Source of the DNA: Arabidopsis thaliana
Taxonomy: Eukaryota > Streptophyta > Magnoliopsida > Brassicales > Brassicaceae
Assembly: GCF_000001735.4 (NCBI RefSeq)
Contig: NC_003074.8
Coordinates: 2,232,101 to 2,296,100, forward strand
Length of the DNA stretch: 64,000 nucleotides
Direction: 5' to 3'
Under the pieces are notes generated by a model. That model saw nothing but the letters and a program-made list of their open reading frames with translations, ran no database searches and had not been told where the DNA came from. The position numbers and the translations under genes were made by a program. Numbering within the stretch: the first letter of the stretch is position 1; every line of letters begins with the position of its first letter. Below, piece after piece: positions 1-11,052 of this stretch.

Positions 1-179
1 TGCTTCTGCTTCAAGGTCACCCTCTTACTCTTACTCTCTGCAAAAAACCATCAAACCAATCAATAAAACCCCAGTAGGAATCCTGAACTGAATGATATGA
101 TTCAAATTCATTCAATAAGACAGATCCAGAATATCAATATGATTGAAGGATGTATCTTACTTTTACTCCGTTTCACCAT
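1..179 (-). CDS. NSN1: Nucleostemin-like GTPase, N-terminal part only
   Basis: Minus-strand gene running off the left edge. The first coding exon is 179-161 (ATG GTG AAA CGG AGT AAA A) with donor GTAAG at 160. The second starts at 37 after a TTTTTTGCAG acceptor and continues past base 1. The join reads MVKRSKKSKSKRVTLKQK, the lysine-rich basic start I recall for Arabidopsis nucleostemin-like 1 (AT3G07050), a nucleolar circularly permuted GTPase of 60S ribosome biogenesis. The basic N-terminus serves nucleolar targeting and RNA/protein binding in this family. A telo-box upstream fits a ribosome-biogenesis gene. Only about 19 residues are visible, so no GTPase motif can be checked. The name rests on the N-terminal match and position. 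Confidence 0.8.
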
Positions 180-277
180 CTTTCTCGCCCTGGGATGAGA
201 GCGACGCAAACAGAAAAACTGAGTAGGTTAAAAGAAAAGGGTTTATGGAGAAGGAAGATGGACATATCGGCGCCAAA

Positions 278-287
278 TTAGGGTTTT
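278..287 (-). promoter_or_regulatory. Telo-box upstream of NSN1
   Basis: On the minus strand this reads AAACCCTAA, about 100 bases upstream of the NSN1 start codon. Telo-boxes near the transcription start are typical of plant genes for ribosomal proteins and ribosome biogenesis, which suits the gene. The site is seen directly; its function is inferred. Confidence 0.5.
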
Positions 288-364
288 GCTATTAGATGTA
301 CTTGGATCATTACCCGACCCGTTATAGTTGACCCGAATCAACTTAAAAATATTGAAAAAATAAT

Positions 365-450
365 TGGGGTGAGAGAGGCTCGAACTCTCGACCTCAGGAT
401 TACTCAGATAGCTATGAGACCTACGCGCTAGCCAACTGCGCCACCACCCC
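365..450 (-). tRNA. tRNA-Met (CAT), elongator, with intron
   Basis: The minus strand folds as a tRNA. The acceptor stem is GGGGTGG paired with TCACCCC, with discriminator A at 365. The D arm is GCGC..GCGC and the T arm GAGAG TTCGAGC CTCTC. The anticodon CAT is followed by a short extra stretch of about 11-13 bases after the base 3' of the anticodon, which explains the 86-base length. Plant elongator tRNA-Met genes characteristically carry an intron here; the initiator does not. It lies between the divergent NSN1 and NHL genes. Confidence 0.95.
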
Positions 451-659
451 GATGTTAGTAATCTTTACTGATTATGTAATTAACTTCAATTGACATTCGT
501 TATCCAAAGTCATAATAACCTTGACTTGGACCAGTCACCTGAAAGTCTTGAGTTTTTTTCCCTTAAGATCCCGCCGGGCTCCGGTGCTGGCGGTTAAACC
601 CTTCCAAAACCTGAAATTCGTTTAGCTTAGGACAAACAAGTGAAGCCCACCATACAGAA

Positions 660-3600
660 ATGTCTAACAGAAGCCTCCATTTGAAGAAAATATCATGGCT
701 TTCTTCTCGGATTCTCTCAGGTTTCCGAATTTTGATCGTCTTCTTCGATTCTAGCTTTCTGGGTTCCCACTGTTTAAGCGTTCTTAACGATCTTTTTTGG
801 TTGTCGTTTTGCTCACTAGACAATGTTCACGGTCGATTTCGCCGATCAATCACTACTCCAGCCACTTGTTTAGCTCCTTCACTCGATGGAGACATGAACA
901 TTGGATCCAAGACATTGGTCGAACAACGTTTCTCTCGCGGGTAATTCGATTTATAATCTTAATTACTTGGACAGGTGTTTTCATGGTCTCTTTCTAATTC
1001 GTCCTGGACAGTCTCTTTCAGATTTGCATCAGTACGACGAGTATCTCGAGCTTCTTCTTCTTCTTCTTCTTCTCCTTCCTCTCCACATGTTGATTTGCTC
1101 TCTTTTATTAAAGCTTCACTTGATAAACTTGAAGGTAACTGACTGTATACTGATTCTTACATCTTTTTGTATTGGCTTGAAACATCTCTTTGTGTTGTAA
1201 ACAACGTTTTGAAAATGAACTCTTAGGTCCTTCCCATCATTGGTTGAATCGAGACTTTGGGAATAAACAGCTTTTCAAGGACAAAGGAACTTATGTAGTT
1301 CTAGCTGGACATTTGCTAGACGGAACAAGTGATCTGAGTGGTTTCTTTGAGAAACTAAAGTTGCTTCAGCAGAGGTTTAAGAAAGCTTTTATTTTTGTTA
1401 AACCAAAGAATAATGGTAACTTAACGGCAATTACGGCTAAGTATTTGTTTTGACTTTTCAGGTCTCCGGGTGTCTGTTTCATGGGCATCCACTTCAGTGA
1501 TCAAGCTCGAATCGCTGATGATCGAACTGCTCTAGCTGAGTTGATTTTGAAGGAATACCTCACTTTTCCTGTGCTACTTTCCGAAAAAGAATTTCCCAAG
1601 GTATATATTGTTATGTCCAAGAAATGTCGCTGTAGATTACTTCTTTGTATATCATTCCCTCATGTTATGTGCATATACCTCGATTTCAATTGAAGGTGTG
1701 CTGTTTTCTACTTGTATCAGACAAGTGGGGAAGTACGTTACATCGTGTTTAAAGATTTTAAGAATCCTCTAATCTACGAAGAGAAGGATCTTGATATTGC
1801 TTCTGTAGTTAAAGGTATGCCTACTTTATTATCATATATTCACTACAAATAGTCTCTACAATGTCATACTTATTGTTCCATGTTCAACTTAAGAGAAAAC
1901 AGAAATTCATTATGCTACTTTTAGCTTGTGAATATTCGTCGCTTCAGCCTTCTATCTCGTGATTTGTGTGCTTAATACATATTCTGGTTTCTTTTTCTTG
2001 CGCTTTGCTGCAGCTCTTGACAGCCTCCTCACTCAAGATACTGAGAAATCCAAGTCTGTCAGACTTTTCACGAACACTTGGTCAAAACAAGCAGAGGCTA
2101 TCAAGGAATCACATTTCCCTTCTTTCTTTCAGGATTTGTTACTTTACTTTCCAGGTATGTCTCTTTAATTTTCTTTCTTTTTTGGTCTTTTTGAAATTTA
2201 TCAGGAATTTTCATTTTTGTCTTTCACGCTACTCTCTAATATTTTGCTCACAAAAATTTGGAATAAAATTTTGTTTTTTTATTTAACAATTGACATTCTC
2301 TGTGACAGGTTGTATCTCTGCAGACGAAGTTGGAGACCGTCTGTTTCTTTCTGATACCAACCATCATCGTATTATTATTTTCGAAAACAGTGGGAAGATT
2401 GTAGACAGTGTAAGTGAACTGAATCACATTTGGGGAATTATAATCTTTATTGACTTTCTTTTCTGAAATCCCTTAGAAGGGCATTCGTAGAGAGAAAAGT
2501 GCATTTGAAGCTCATTGTTTAACAACCCTAAAGTTCAAAACAATGTTTTTATTTCAGATTGGTTGTTTCCCAGGTTTTGAGGATGGAGATTTTGAATCTG
2601 CAAAGATGTTACGTCCTACAGGGACCCTTTACGACGAAGCGGAGGATTGTCTTTACATTGTAGATTCTGAGGTATGACTCCTAGAAGAAGATACACAATT
2701 ATGATTACTGGTTGTGCCATTGAATGTTTTCATGTTAAGATTGTTTTTCCTCTTTGTTTCCTTCCTTTTCCCCATTCTTTGGGCTAAGAATCACGCCATT
2801 AGAAGAGCAAATATAAATAGCCGGGTCCTGGAAACAGTATATCCAAAGGTTATTAAGAAAACTGGTGGCTTATGGTCTTGGATAATGGAGAAAATGGGTC
2901 TTGGAAAAGATGACGATACAACAGTTGATGCTGATACCAAATCAGAAGAATTTGATGCACGCTCTCTTTTGTTTCCATGGCATATACTGAAGCGTGACGA
3001 TGAGAGTCTTTTAGTCATTAACAAAAGGTAAAAAAACTATTTAAAGGGATTGCTTCTTTATAGTAGTGATAGCTCGGTCTCTTTTTCCTTCTTTTGCTGC
3101 CCCTTTAAGTTCGTAACCAAATAGGTTTCTCATATCTTTCAGCTTTTCGAAGTTATGGATAATAAATTTTGCTTCAGGAGAGATCGAAGAAGTTGTGGAA
3201 GGTTACATATGAATTGAGATCTTCTTTTACCGTTTTGTATTATTTCGTTTGTTGACTCATTGCATCTAACAGATATTTATCAACATTTTAAGGGTTTTCG
3301 AAGATAATTGAGATCTGCGGTCAATCAATCACAGAGAAGCTATCAGTGTTGGAACATATGCCTTCTAACTGGTTGCAACAGCAAACTGCGGCTATCGCCT
3401 CATTTAAGGAGCAGCCAAGTGCTTCCCTTTTGTCTTCTTTTACTAAACTTGGAGACGACATTGTCATGACAGATATAGGTAAACGACATCTACGCAACTT
3501 TGTTTACATCTTTTTCATCTCTATGCATCAACTAACTCATTTTGCCTTTGTACGTTAAGCTTGTCAGAGGGTGTTGAAGCTAAATAGAGATTCTGGAGCA

Positions 3601-4813
3601 TGCTCTAGCATTCAATTCTCAAACAGTGGGATCCTTGGGTTGCCCTATTGGTTGTTCATTCCACTGGAGAGAGTTTTTAATCTGTTAGTGATTTCTCATT
3701 CATTATCTTATCCATTAACAACACTTCTCTTGTTCTGAAACTTTCTAATTGATGTTGTGTTACTTTGGCTAAATTATAACAGAGCTAATGGAGTTCAGGA
3801 AGCACATCTCAGTCATACTCAGGAACTCCGGTTATTGCCAGGTGCGATTTGCTATACAGACCCTAATTTTTTGCTCATTTACTCATTTGCTTATGCTAGT
3901 CTTGATGTTAGCAGTTCATCACCCCAGTCCCAATTAGCTGCATCATGAAGATGGTTTAACATTGGTTCCAGCCGGAATTGGTTTGATTTAATTGCTACTT
4001 TTTCATTTAACAGGTAAAATTAGCATACGGTTGAACATAGAGATTCCTCCATGCACGGAGCTTGTTGAACCGATACAAGAAAGCTGCATATGGCGACAGA
4101 CAAGAGGCGCAATCAGTGAATTCTCGAGTGCTGGAAGTGCAGTTGAACCTTCAGAAAAGGTTATTTAAGAGAATTGCATTCCCGAATTGTATGGTTTAAA
4201 TCCAGGTAGCTCAGAAATTTTGTTTTCATAACTTGCAGATTGGAGTTTCACAACAATGGTATGATGAATTAGACAGCCTCGCCAAAGAAATAGCCAACCC
4301 TGAAGCAGCTGAGGAAGAGGAAGAAGAAGATGTTAACCCCTCTGAGGTTGACAGAGAAGAAGATGGACGTATCCACATTGATTGTCCTGTCAAAACAAGT
4401 CCTGGCTCAAGTGAGGTACGCCTAAATCTCCTCTCAAGTCTCTTTTATGTACAGAAGCCAAACTTTACTATTAGAAAAAAGTATAACTTTGTCGACTCCG
4501 GTTTGTGCAGCTTATTGTTTATGCAGCTTTGTATTTAAGACTAGCGAGAAACGAAGAGACAGAAAGTGCGACCCAGGAAGAACTGGCGAGAAAAATAGCA
4601 AAGATTTTAAAGCCAGTACGGAACATTACAACTATGAAGGAAGATTTGTTTGTGAATTTGTTGTCCAAGTCAAAGAGAGAATTGAGAGACATTGTCTTCA
4701 TAAAGCCGATGCATGTGCGGATAAGGTTAGACTCGAAGGATCATCCAAAAGCCGATAACTCAAGAGACGTAATCTTGACTGACTCCTCTGTTGAGGTTGA
4801 TGTCTCTCTCTGA
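660..4813 (+). CDS. EMB1974: Thioredoxin-like / NHL repeat protein (EMB1974-like)
   Basis: A gene of about 16 exons encoding roughly 800 residues, ending in VEVDVSL*. Exons I can join include 660-940 (phase 2), 1022 to the GTAACTG donor, one ending LLQQ-R (donor GTTTAAG), and SPGVCFMGIH...EFPK. Next come the block with GDRLFLSDTNHHRIIIF, then YDEAEDCLYIVDSE and NHAIRRANI. These three form NHL beta-propeller strands (sequence...LYIVDSENHAIRR). A thioredoxin-like stretch (TYVVLAGHLLDG...) precedes them without a visible CxxC. The N-terminus has a serine run from a CTT microsatellite and may be an organelle targeting peptide. The order resembles animal NHLRC2. I recall the locus as AT3G07060/EMB1974, essential in embryos. 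The choice of 660 as start is the least certain part; it is the only frame whose phase joins exon 2. Confidence 0.8.
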
Positions 4814-6354
4814 CAACGAATAACGATGCTTTTGCAGTCCATTCTTTCTCAAAGGTACCAAATGGCTACTCTAATTCTTTTTGAGGTGGTAAAAATGAGC
4901 TCAATAAGACTTGTATAAGTAGTTTATGACATTATATTAACGATGGTCCAAGTTTCATTTGGATTTCTATATTTGAGTGTTTCTTCTATTTTTGGTTAAA
5001 AATTAGAAAATATCAATGAAATTAGCAAATTTTTGGGTGCCATTAGTAAATAACAAAAAAGAGTGAAAATAAGAATATTTGGAAAAATGAAGACACGATC
5101 ACTAGAAAAAACAGCTGTCAAGCTCTTTAATTTTTCTTTTAAAAACCAAACAGTTTCAAACTGAAATCCAAACTGATTTTTGAAATATGAGGAACAACGA
5201 AATTTTGAACATATATAGCATGTTATTGTTATGGTCCTAATAATGACTGATTTGCTTGAAGAACTTATTTGTTACTATTCCAACTTATTACATACATGTG
5301 TGTTGATAGATACATACATGGATAAGAAAAGTGTACATCCATATGTTTATCTCAAATCTTATTTGCAAGAGCCTCATGAAGAAGATATATTGTTGACTTC
5401 TTTTTGTAAACACAAGGAGACAGAGAAATAGAAATGCCTGCCTTTTCTTCTGATTTGTTCGCATTTTTTAAATAGATTTTGGGAATAACAATAATCTTAC
5501 AATTATTCGCATTTGATTTTAAAAATATTTAGTTCGTGCAGCCATCAACATTACATCAAACCCTTTAGTTGCATTTATCTTATACACTTCATGGTCTCCA
5601 TGTTATTCTCTCTTTTTCTGTTTCCAGTTTTCTCTTTCTTCTCATTATTTCCCATTTCTTCAAACTTTACAATATTAATCACTTTTATAATCTGTTTTAA
5701 ATCTATAATACATATATGTGGGGGAAGGTTAGAGAAATGTGAGGCACACAAACATGAGAACTATGAGATATGTACTCCATTTTGCATATTTAATTATTAA
5801 CTTAAAGAGTAGTTTAATTGTCTATATTAAGAGAAGAAATTCAGAAACCTAAAACCTGAAAGAAAAAAAATCCAGTTATCTCCTTCCATTTTTTTAGGAG
5901 ACTCTTCCGCGCTTCGGATCCCAACGGTTTTGGTGTAGATTTTTCTTGATCTGGGTTTTGTTACATCTTTGACGAAAATAAAACATATCAACGTGATGAG
6001 ATAAAGGGAAACCCTATGGGTTTCTTGTGAAAGGGGCAACCATTGTTTATGAAGGATTCTAAGGTTTGTTCTTCGTTCTGCATTTTTTTTACCAATCCAC
6101 ATATGTTTTCCTGATATTTATCTGAAAATGTGTTTCTTTTGTTCTTGTCAACGCAGGCATTAATTAATTGAACAAAACGATTCGAACAAGACCCATTTTT
6201 TGGTCTTAATTTGTGGTCCTCAGACTCTGTTTTGTACAAGTTTCTTCGGACTTTGAATCCAATTCGCCGTGGTTTGAAATAAGTTTATGTCTATATAATC
6301 ACAAGAAGAAGGGGAAAAAAAAAAGGAGAGATTCAGACAACAGCTACCGGAGAA
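4814..6354. other. Intergenic, NHL gene to PBL kinase
   Basis: AT-rich DNA holding the 3' UTR of the NHL gene and the promoter and leader of the kinase gene. Short open frames here lack coding character and splice context. The last 500 bases before the kinase ATG look like transcribed leader, possibly spliced. I see no other gene. Confidence 0.6.
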
Positions 6355-6433
6355 ATGAATTGCTTTTCATGTTTTTATTTCCATGAAAAGAAAAAGGTTC
6401 CAAGAGATTCAGACAACAGCTACCGGAGAAATG
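6327..6433 (+). repeat. 31-bp exact direct repeat around the kinase start codon, with hairpin filler
   Basis: Bases 6327-6357 and 6403-6433 are identical over 31 bases, offset by 76; each copy ends in GAGAAATG. The first supplies the leader and start codon of the kinase. The second is coding (reads [10 protein letters not shown]), and its ATG is out of frame. The 45 bases between them contain a perfect 9-base inverted repeat, CTTTTCATG (6363-6371) and CATGAAAAG (6382-6390), and encode the Cys-rich anchor segment of the protein. Confidence 0.9.
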
Positions 6434-7974
6434 GGGAGGTGACCGGTAGAGACAACAACAAAACACACCCTGGTAAGCTCAAAACATCTATATTAATTTT
6501 TACAGATAAGTCTTATATATATTAGGGTTTATAAGACTAGATTCAGTAATCTTTGTGATGTTTACAGAGAATCCAAAGACTGTAAATGAGCAGAACAAGA
6601 ACAATGATGAAGACAAAGAAGTGACAAACAACATTGCTGCTCAAACATTCAGCTTCAGGGAGCTAGCTACTGCAACTAAGAATTTCAGACAAGAATGTCT
6701 GATCGGTGAAGGCGGCTTTGGAAGGGTTTACAAAGGCAAACTCGAGAAAACCGGCATGGTTAGTATATACTTTTGTACATCACTTTGAAACATGAATATG
6801 GTATATGATTTATAGCATTCTATATCTCTCTACAACAAATCTCTGAAGATTTTTCGAATGGTTATTTTGGGTTCAGATTGTGGCAGTGAAGCAATTAGAT
6901 AGAAATGGATTGCAAGGGAACAAAGAGTTCATAGTAGAGGTCTTGATGTTAAGTCTTTTGCATCACAAGCATCTCGTGAATCTCATTGGGTATTGTGCTG
7001 ATGGAGATCAGAGACTTCTCGTCTATGAGTACATGTCTCGCGGTTCACTCGAAGATCATCTCCTCGGTAAATTACAAAACTAAGGATCCGTATTGACTAA
7101 CTTTGAATCAGTCCTAATGTTTAACTGTTTTTTGAAATGCTAACAGATCTAACACCGGACCAAATACCGTTGGATTGGGACACAAGGATTAGAATCGCTC
7201 TAGGAGCCGCAATGGGTCTTGAATACTTGCATGACAAGGCAAATCCTCCAGTGATCTACAGAGATCTCAAGGCAGCTAATATCCTTCTAGACGGTGAATT
7301 CAATGCCAAGTTATCCGATTTCGGTCTGGCAAAGCTAGGCCCTGTCGGGGACAAACAACATGTGTCTTCCAGAGTTATGGGAACTTACGGATATTGTGCT
7401 CCAGAGTATCAGAGAACCGGTCAGTTAACTACAAAATCCGATGTTTATAGCTTCGGAGTTGTGTTGTTGGAGTTGATAACTGGACGAAGAGTTATTGATA
7501 CTACCAGACCCAAAGATGAACAGAATCTAGTAACTTGGGTGAGTTTCTCTTTTTCAGCTTACATGAAAACCTTTTGGCTTCAATTGTTTAAAAGATCTAA
7601 ACTTTTGTACTTTGGTTTAGGCTCAACCGGTGTTCAAAGAACCGAGTAGATTCCCAGAGTTAGCGGATCCGAGTCTGGAGGGAGTGTTCCCGGAGAAAGC
7701 TCTGAATCAAGCGGTGGCAGTGGCAGCAATGTGTTTACAAGAAGAGGCAACGGTACGGCCACTCATGAGTGACGTTGTAACCGCTCTCGGTTTCTTAGGA
7801 ACCGCTCCTGACGGCTCAATCTCTGTTCCACACTACGATGATCCTCCTCAGCCGTCGGATGAAACGTCCGTGGAGGATTCAGTGGCAGCGGAAGAACGGG
7901 AAAGAGCCGTGGCTGAGGCAATGGAGTGGGGAGTTGCTTCAAGAGCACATTCCCGGAACCCAAGTGCTTCTTGA
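6355..7974 (+). CDS. PBL26: Receptor-like cytoplasmic kinase, PBL/RLCK VII family
   Basis: Five exons: 6355-6472, 6568-6758, 6877-7066, 7147-7538, 7621-7974. The kinase signatures are in order: glycine loop [11 protein letters not shown], lysine VAVKQL, catalytic loop [14 protein letters not shown] (YRD in place of HRD, usual in this family), DFGLAKLG, activation segment [14 protein letters not shown], and subdomain [19 protein letters not shown]. The start MNCFSCFYF has no Gly2 for myristoylation but two cysteines fit for palmitoylation, implying plasma-membrane attachment. There is no extracellular or transmembrane domain. The C-terminal tail is acidic and Ser-rich. Related PBLs relay signals from pattern or peptide receptors. 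I recall this locus as AT3G07070/PBL26; the family call is firm, the number less so. The start codon sits in a duplicated 31-base block. Confidence 0.9.
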
Positions 7975-9259
7975 TTTTTATTTTTTACATCTTTTTTTGT
8001 CTTGTTGATTTTTATTTTTGGTTTGGTCGTTGTTTACTTTTTACGTTTTTTGGCTTTCAATTTCAGTTTCAGAAAGATAGTGATATAGAATTTGTTACCG
8101 TTTCTCTCTTTGTTAATTATGTTCTGTTTTGTTTGAATGTGTATATTCCAGCTGAGTTTTCATAGCTCGAGAATTCAATCTGTTCTTATTCTTGGTCTCG
8201 AGCTTAACATTATAAATTGATAGTTGTTTTGTACAATTAATTAATTTTGTGTTTAGTCAAAATAATTCATAATTTTATCTCTGGTTGTACAGAGAGGGGC
8301 TAAATAGCAATACCATAGCTTACCAACACATAAATCTATACATATCTTCATGAATTCATTCAACAAACGTAGGCTTCCAACCAACAAAAAAATAATATAT
8401 ATATATTCAGTTTGTTCAATCACAGAATTAGCAAAATCTTCCAAGCACATTTGCTTCCACAATATAGTACATGAAGCCAGATTCCGAAACTCTGAAGCCA
8501 GTACAACGCAAGAACACCGAGCAATATCTACTCCAGGAATTGACTCTAGTATCTTTATCTTTAGCTCTGTTGACTGTTGGTAATAAATTAATCAAGTTTC
8601 GTCGAACTGGGTTCCTTGTATGTCTAGAGCCTGTCGAAGACTGTTCCAATCATTTGCCGGATCTATGTTTTGACGAGGCTGCATGATCAATATTGAAGAG
8701 ACTAGAGAGAGTTCGTGTCTCTTGAGTCTTGACTAATACTCAGCAAAACTACAAGAAGTCTAAATAGAAGAACAAGAAAGTCCTTTAATACGACATTCAG
8801 GTTATAGGGTTTCTTTCGTCTTGTGTATTAAACAAAATTGGGCTACAAATGTTTTTAACGATATTGGGCCGATAATAAAGCCCATATTCATACTCACATC
8901 CGCCAATCTCTCTTCTCTCTCGCTCTCTCATTGGCGCTGTTTATCTGAATTCGATACCTTTTTGTTTTTTCTTTGGTAAATAAATATCTGATTTCGCTTT
9001 TGAATCGCCATTGGTTGAACAATTTGACGCCGATCTAGATTTCTGTCGCTGTGAAGGTAGTGTCCTGTTTTTCCGATCAATTGGTTTGTTCCGATCGTTT
9101 CTCGTTTACGCTTTTTGTTATCCTTGAGAAATTTTACGTTGCAAGAGAGATCTTTGATTCATGGGTGTTGAAGCATTCGTGTTAAAATGTATGATTGATC
9201 TTAATCAGTGAGATCGGTGAGCTCAAGTTCTGTGTTTTGTAATTGAGATTCGAAGAGGT
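7975..9259. other. Intergenic, kinase 3' end and EamA promoter/leader
   Basis: Bases to about 8160 look like kinase 3' UTR. From about 8220 to 8760 I see only AT-rich DNA with small open frames on both strands and no splice-supported gene. From about 8900 the sequence looks like a TC-rich transcribed leader of the transporter gene, with a probable leader intron (donor after GTGAAG near 9056). Confidence 0.5.
8839..8884 (+). promoter_or_regulatory. Site II-type cluster upstream of the EamA gene
   Basis: TGGGCT (8839), TGGGCC (8865) and AGCCCA (8879) occur within 46 bases, just ahead of a TC-rich putative transcription start. TGGGCY elements bind TCP factors in plant housekeeping promoters. 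The motifs are seen; the function is inferred. Confidence 0.4.
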
Positions 9260-10834
9260 ATGTCAACAAAGTTATGGAGATGGGTGTTAGGGCTGATATA
9301 CCTATTTGCCGTTGCCACGATTTGGATTGCGGCTAGTTTTGTAGTCCAGTCTGTGGTGGAAGCTGGTGTTTCTCCGTTCTTGATCACTTTCATTTGTAAT
9401 TCATTGTTCGTTGTTTATCTTCCCCTTTTTGAGATTGGTCGATATCTGGAAGATGCATATGGGAGTTTATTGTTCTGGAGAAGCAAAAGGTCGCATTTAA
9501 TGGAACTGGTCGAATCAGAGAAGGCTGTTTTGCTTGGAAAAGATGTTTCTGGTGTGAAATCAGATGCTACTGAGAGTTCAGGGCTTGTTGTGAGAGAGCA
9601 AGAGATTAGTGAGGGTGGTAATGGGATTGAATCTGGATTGGAAAATATAGAGCTTGAGATTGATGCTAGTGTCAATGTTAGTGATGGAGCTAGTGGAGTT
9701 TCTAATAAAGGATTAGATGAGAAGGGTCGTTGGACAAGGATGCGAGTTGCTAAAGTTAGCCTTGTGATTTGTCCGTTTTGGTTTTTGGCGCAGCTTACAT
9801 TTAATGTCTCTCTCAAGTACACAACAGTTACGGTAAGAACATATTGGACACCCATCATCTTGTTGCTTATTCTGAATCTACTAAATGTTTTGCTGAAGTT
9901 TTTTTTTCATTTTTGTGTGTTTGCAGTCAAATACCATATTAAGCAGTGCATCAAGCCTTTTCACCTTTCTTGTTTCACTAATATTCTTGGGTGAGAAGTT
10001 CACATGGTTGAAACTCTTCAGCGTTCTTCTTTGTATGTCTGGGACTATAATTGTAAGTATGGGTGACTCAGAGTCCAAGTCAAATGCAGTAGCTAAGAAC
10101 CCTCTTTTGGGAGATATTCTTTCGCTGGTCTCAGCGGCGCTGTATGCTGTCTACATCACTCTTATACGCAAAAAGCTTCCGGATGATGATGAAAGAAACG
10201 GCCGGGTCAGTATGGCTCAGTTCCTCGGGTTTCTTGGTCTCTTCAATTTCTTCATTTTCCTTCCTCCTGCTCTAATACTCAACTTCACAAAGCGAGAACG
10301 CTTCAACGCACTTACCTTGAAACAATTTGGCCTAGTTGTTGGCAAAGGTATGCAAACACCATCCCTTATTTCCGCTATTGTCTCCTTGAAGCTATTGGTC
10401 AATAAATCACATTTTCTCATATCAATGGGAATTGATGGCACAAGTAGTAAATTAGGATTGATGTAGGAATGCCGATTTGAAAGACTAATGTGTGTTTCAT
10501 CACAACTGCAGGTTTGTTAGATAATGTGCTTAGTGACTATCTGTGGGCAAAGGCAGTACTATTGACAACAACCACTGTAGCTACAGCTGGGCTAACTATT
10601 CAGGTCCCATTGGCAGCCATTGTAGACAGCTTATCAGGGAACAAACCAAGCTTCACCGACTACATTGGTGCTGCAGCTGTTATGGTTGGCTTTGCAGGGA
10701 TTAATATTCCCTCAGAGATGTTTTGCAAATCCAAAGAGACTGCTATTGAGTTAGAACCTGGGACTTCGTTCACAGATCCTCCTCCGATTGTGCCAGATAG
10801 CATAAGAGTAGATTCTTCACTGACTGTAGTATAA
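9260..10834 (+). CDS. EamA-like / SLC35F-type membrane transporter
   Basis: Three exons, 9260-9832, 9927-10347 and 10512-10834, give 438 residues. There are about ten hydrophobic segments. Two span the N-terminus (VLGLIYLFAVATIWIAASFV and FLITFICNSLFVVYLPLF). A hydrophilic acidic loop of about 110 residues follows, then the paired EamA-like helices (SNTILSSASSLFTFLVSLIF, LFSVLLCMSGTIIVS, LGDILSLVSAALYAVYITLI, and others). Motifs such as YTTVTSNTILSS and GEKFTWLK are typical of the SLC35F5 / yeast Thi74-like branch of the drug/metabolite transporter superfamily. The substrate is unknown, and I would not assign one. I recall this as AT3G07080. The first in-frame ATG is used and precedes a membrane segment. 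Confidence 0.9.
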
Positions 10835-11052
10835 GCCTAAATTGTTCCAAATTCAAAAGCCACAATTCTTGTAAAATCTTTTTTTTTTCTCTTGTTTACT
10901 GCTCTTTTCCTCTTTTATGATAATTAATTTGTAGATCGTTGAACATAATACACGAAATACAGCTGAAGGCAATAGTGTAATGAAATCGTTCAAGATTCTG
11001 GACTTAGTTTCAAGACAGTAAAAATAAAATGTTTCATCTCTCTGTTATTGCA

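Noticed and set aside
797..1200. Alternative frames over the first exons of the NHL gene, including a Leu-rich frame
   Set aside because: Neither joins in phase to the exon starting PSHHWLNRDFG; the frame from 660 does through the donor at 941.
1374..1461. Coding extension FKKAFIFVKPKNNGNLTAITAKYLF
   Set aside because: It is intronic: the donor GTTTAAG and the acceptor TTTTCAG give an 88-base intron and a phase-correct join, while retention hits a stop.
5231..5800. Two plus-strand open frames of 66 and 95 codons
   Set aside because: AT-rich, low-complexity sequence with no splice context, promoter or family resemblance.
8253..8686. Overlapping small frames on both strands downstream of the PBL kinase
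   Set aside because: Several mutually overlapping frames of similar length on both strands indicate chance; none shows a domain. A noncoding transcript cannot be excluded.
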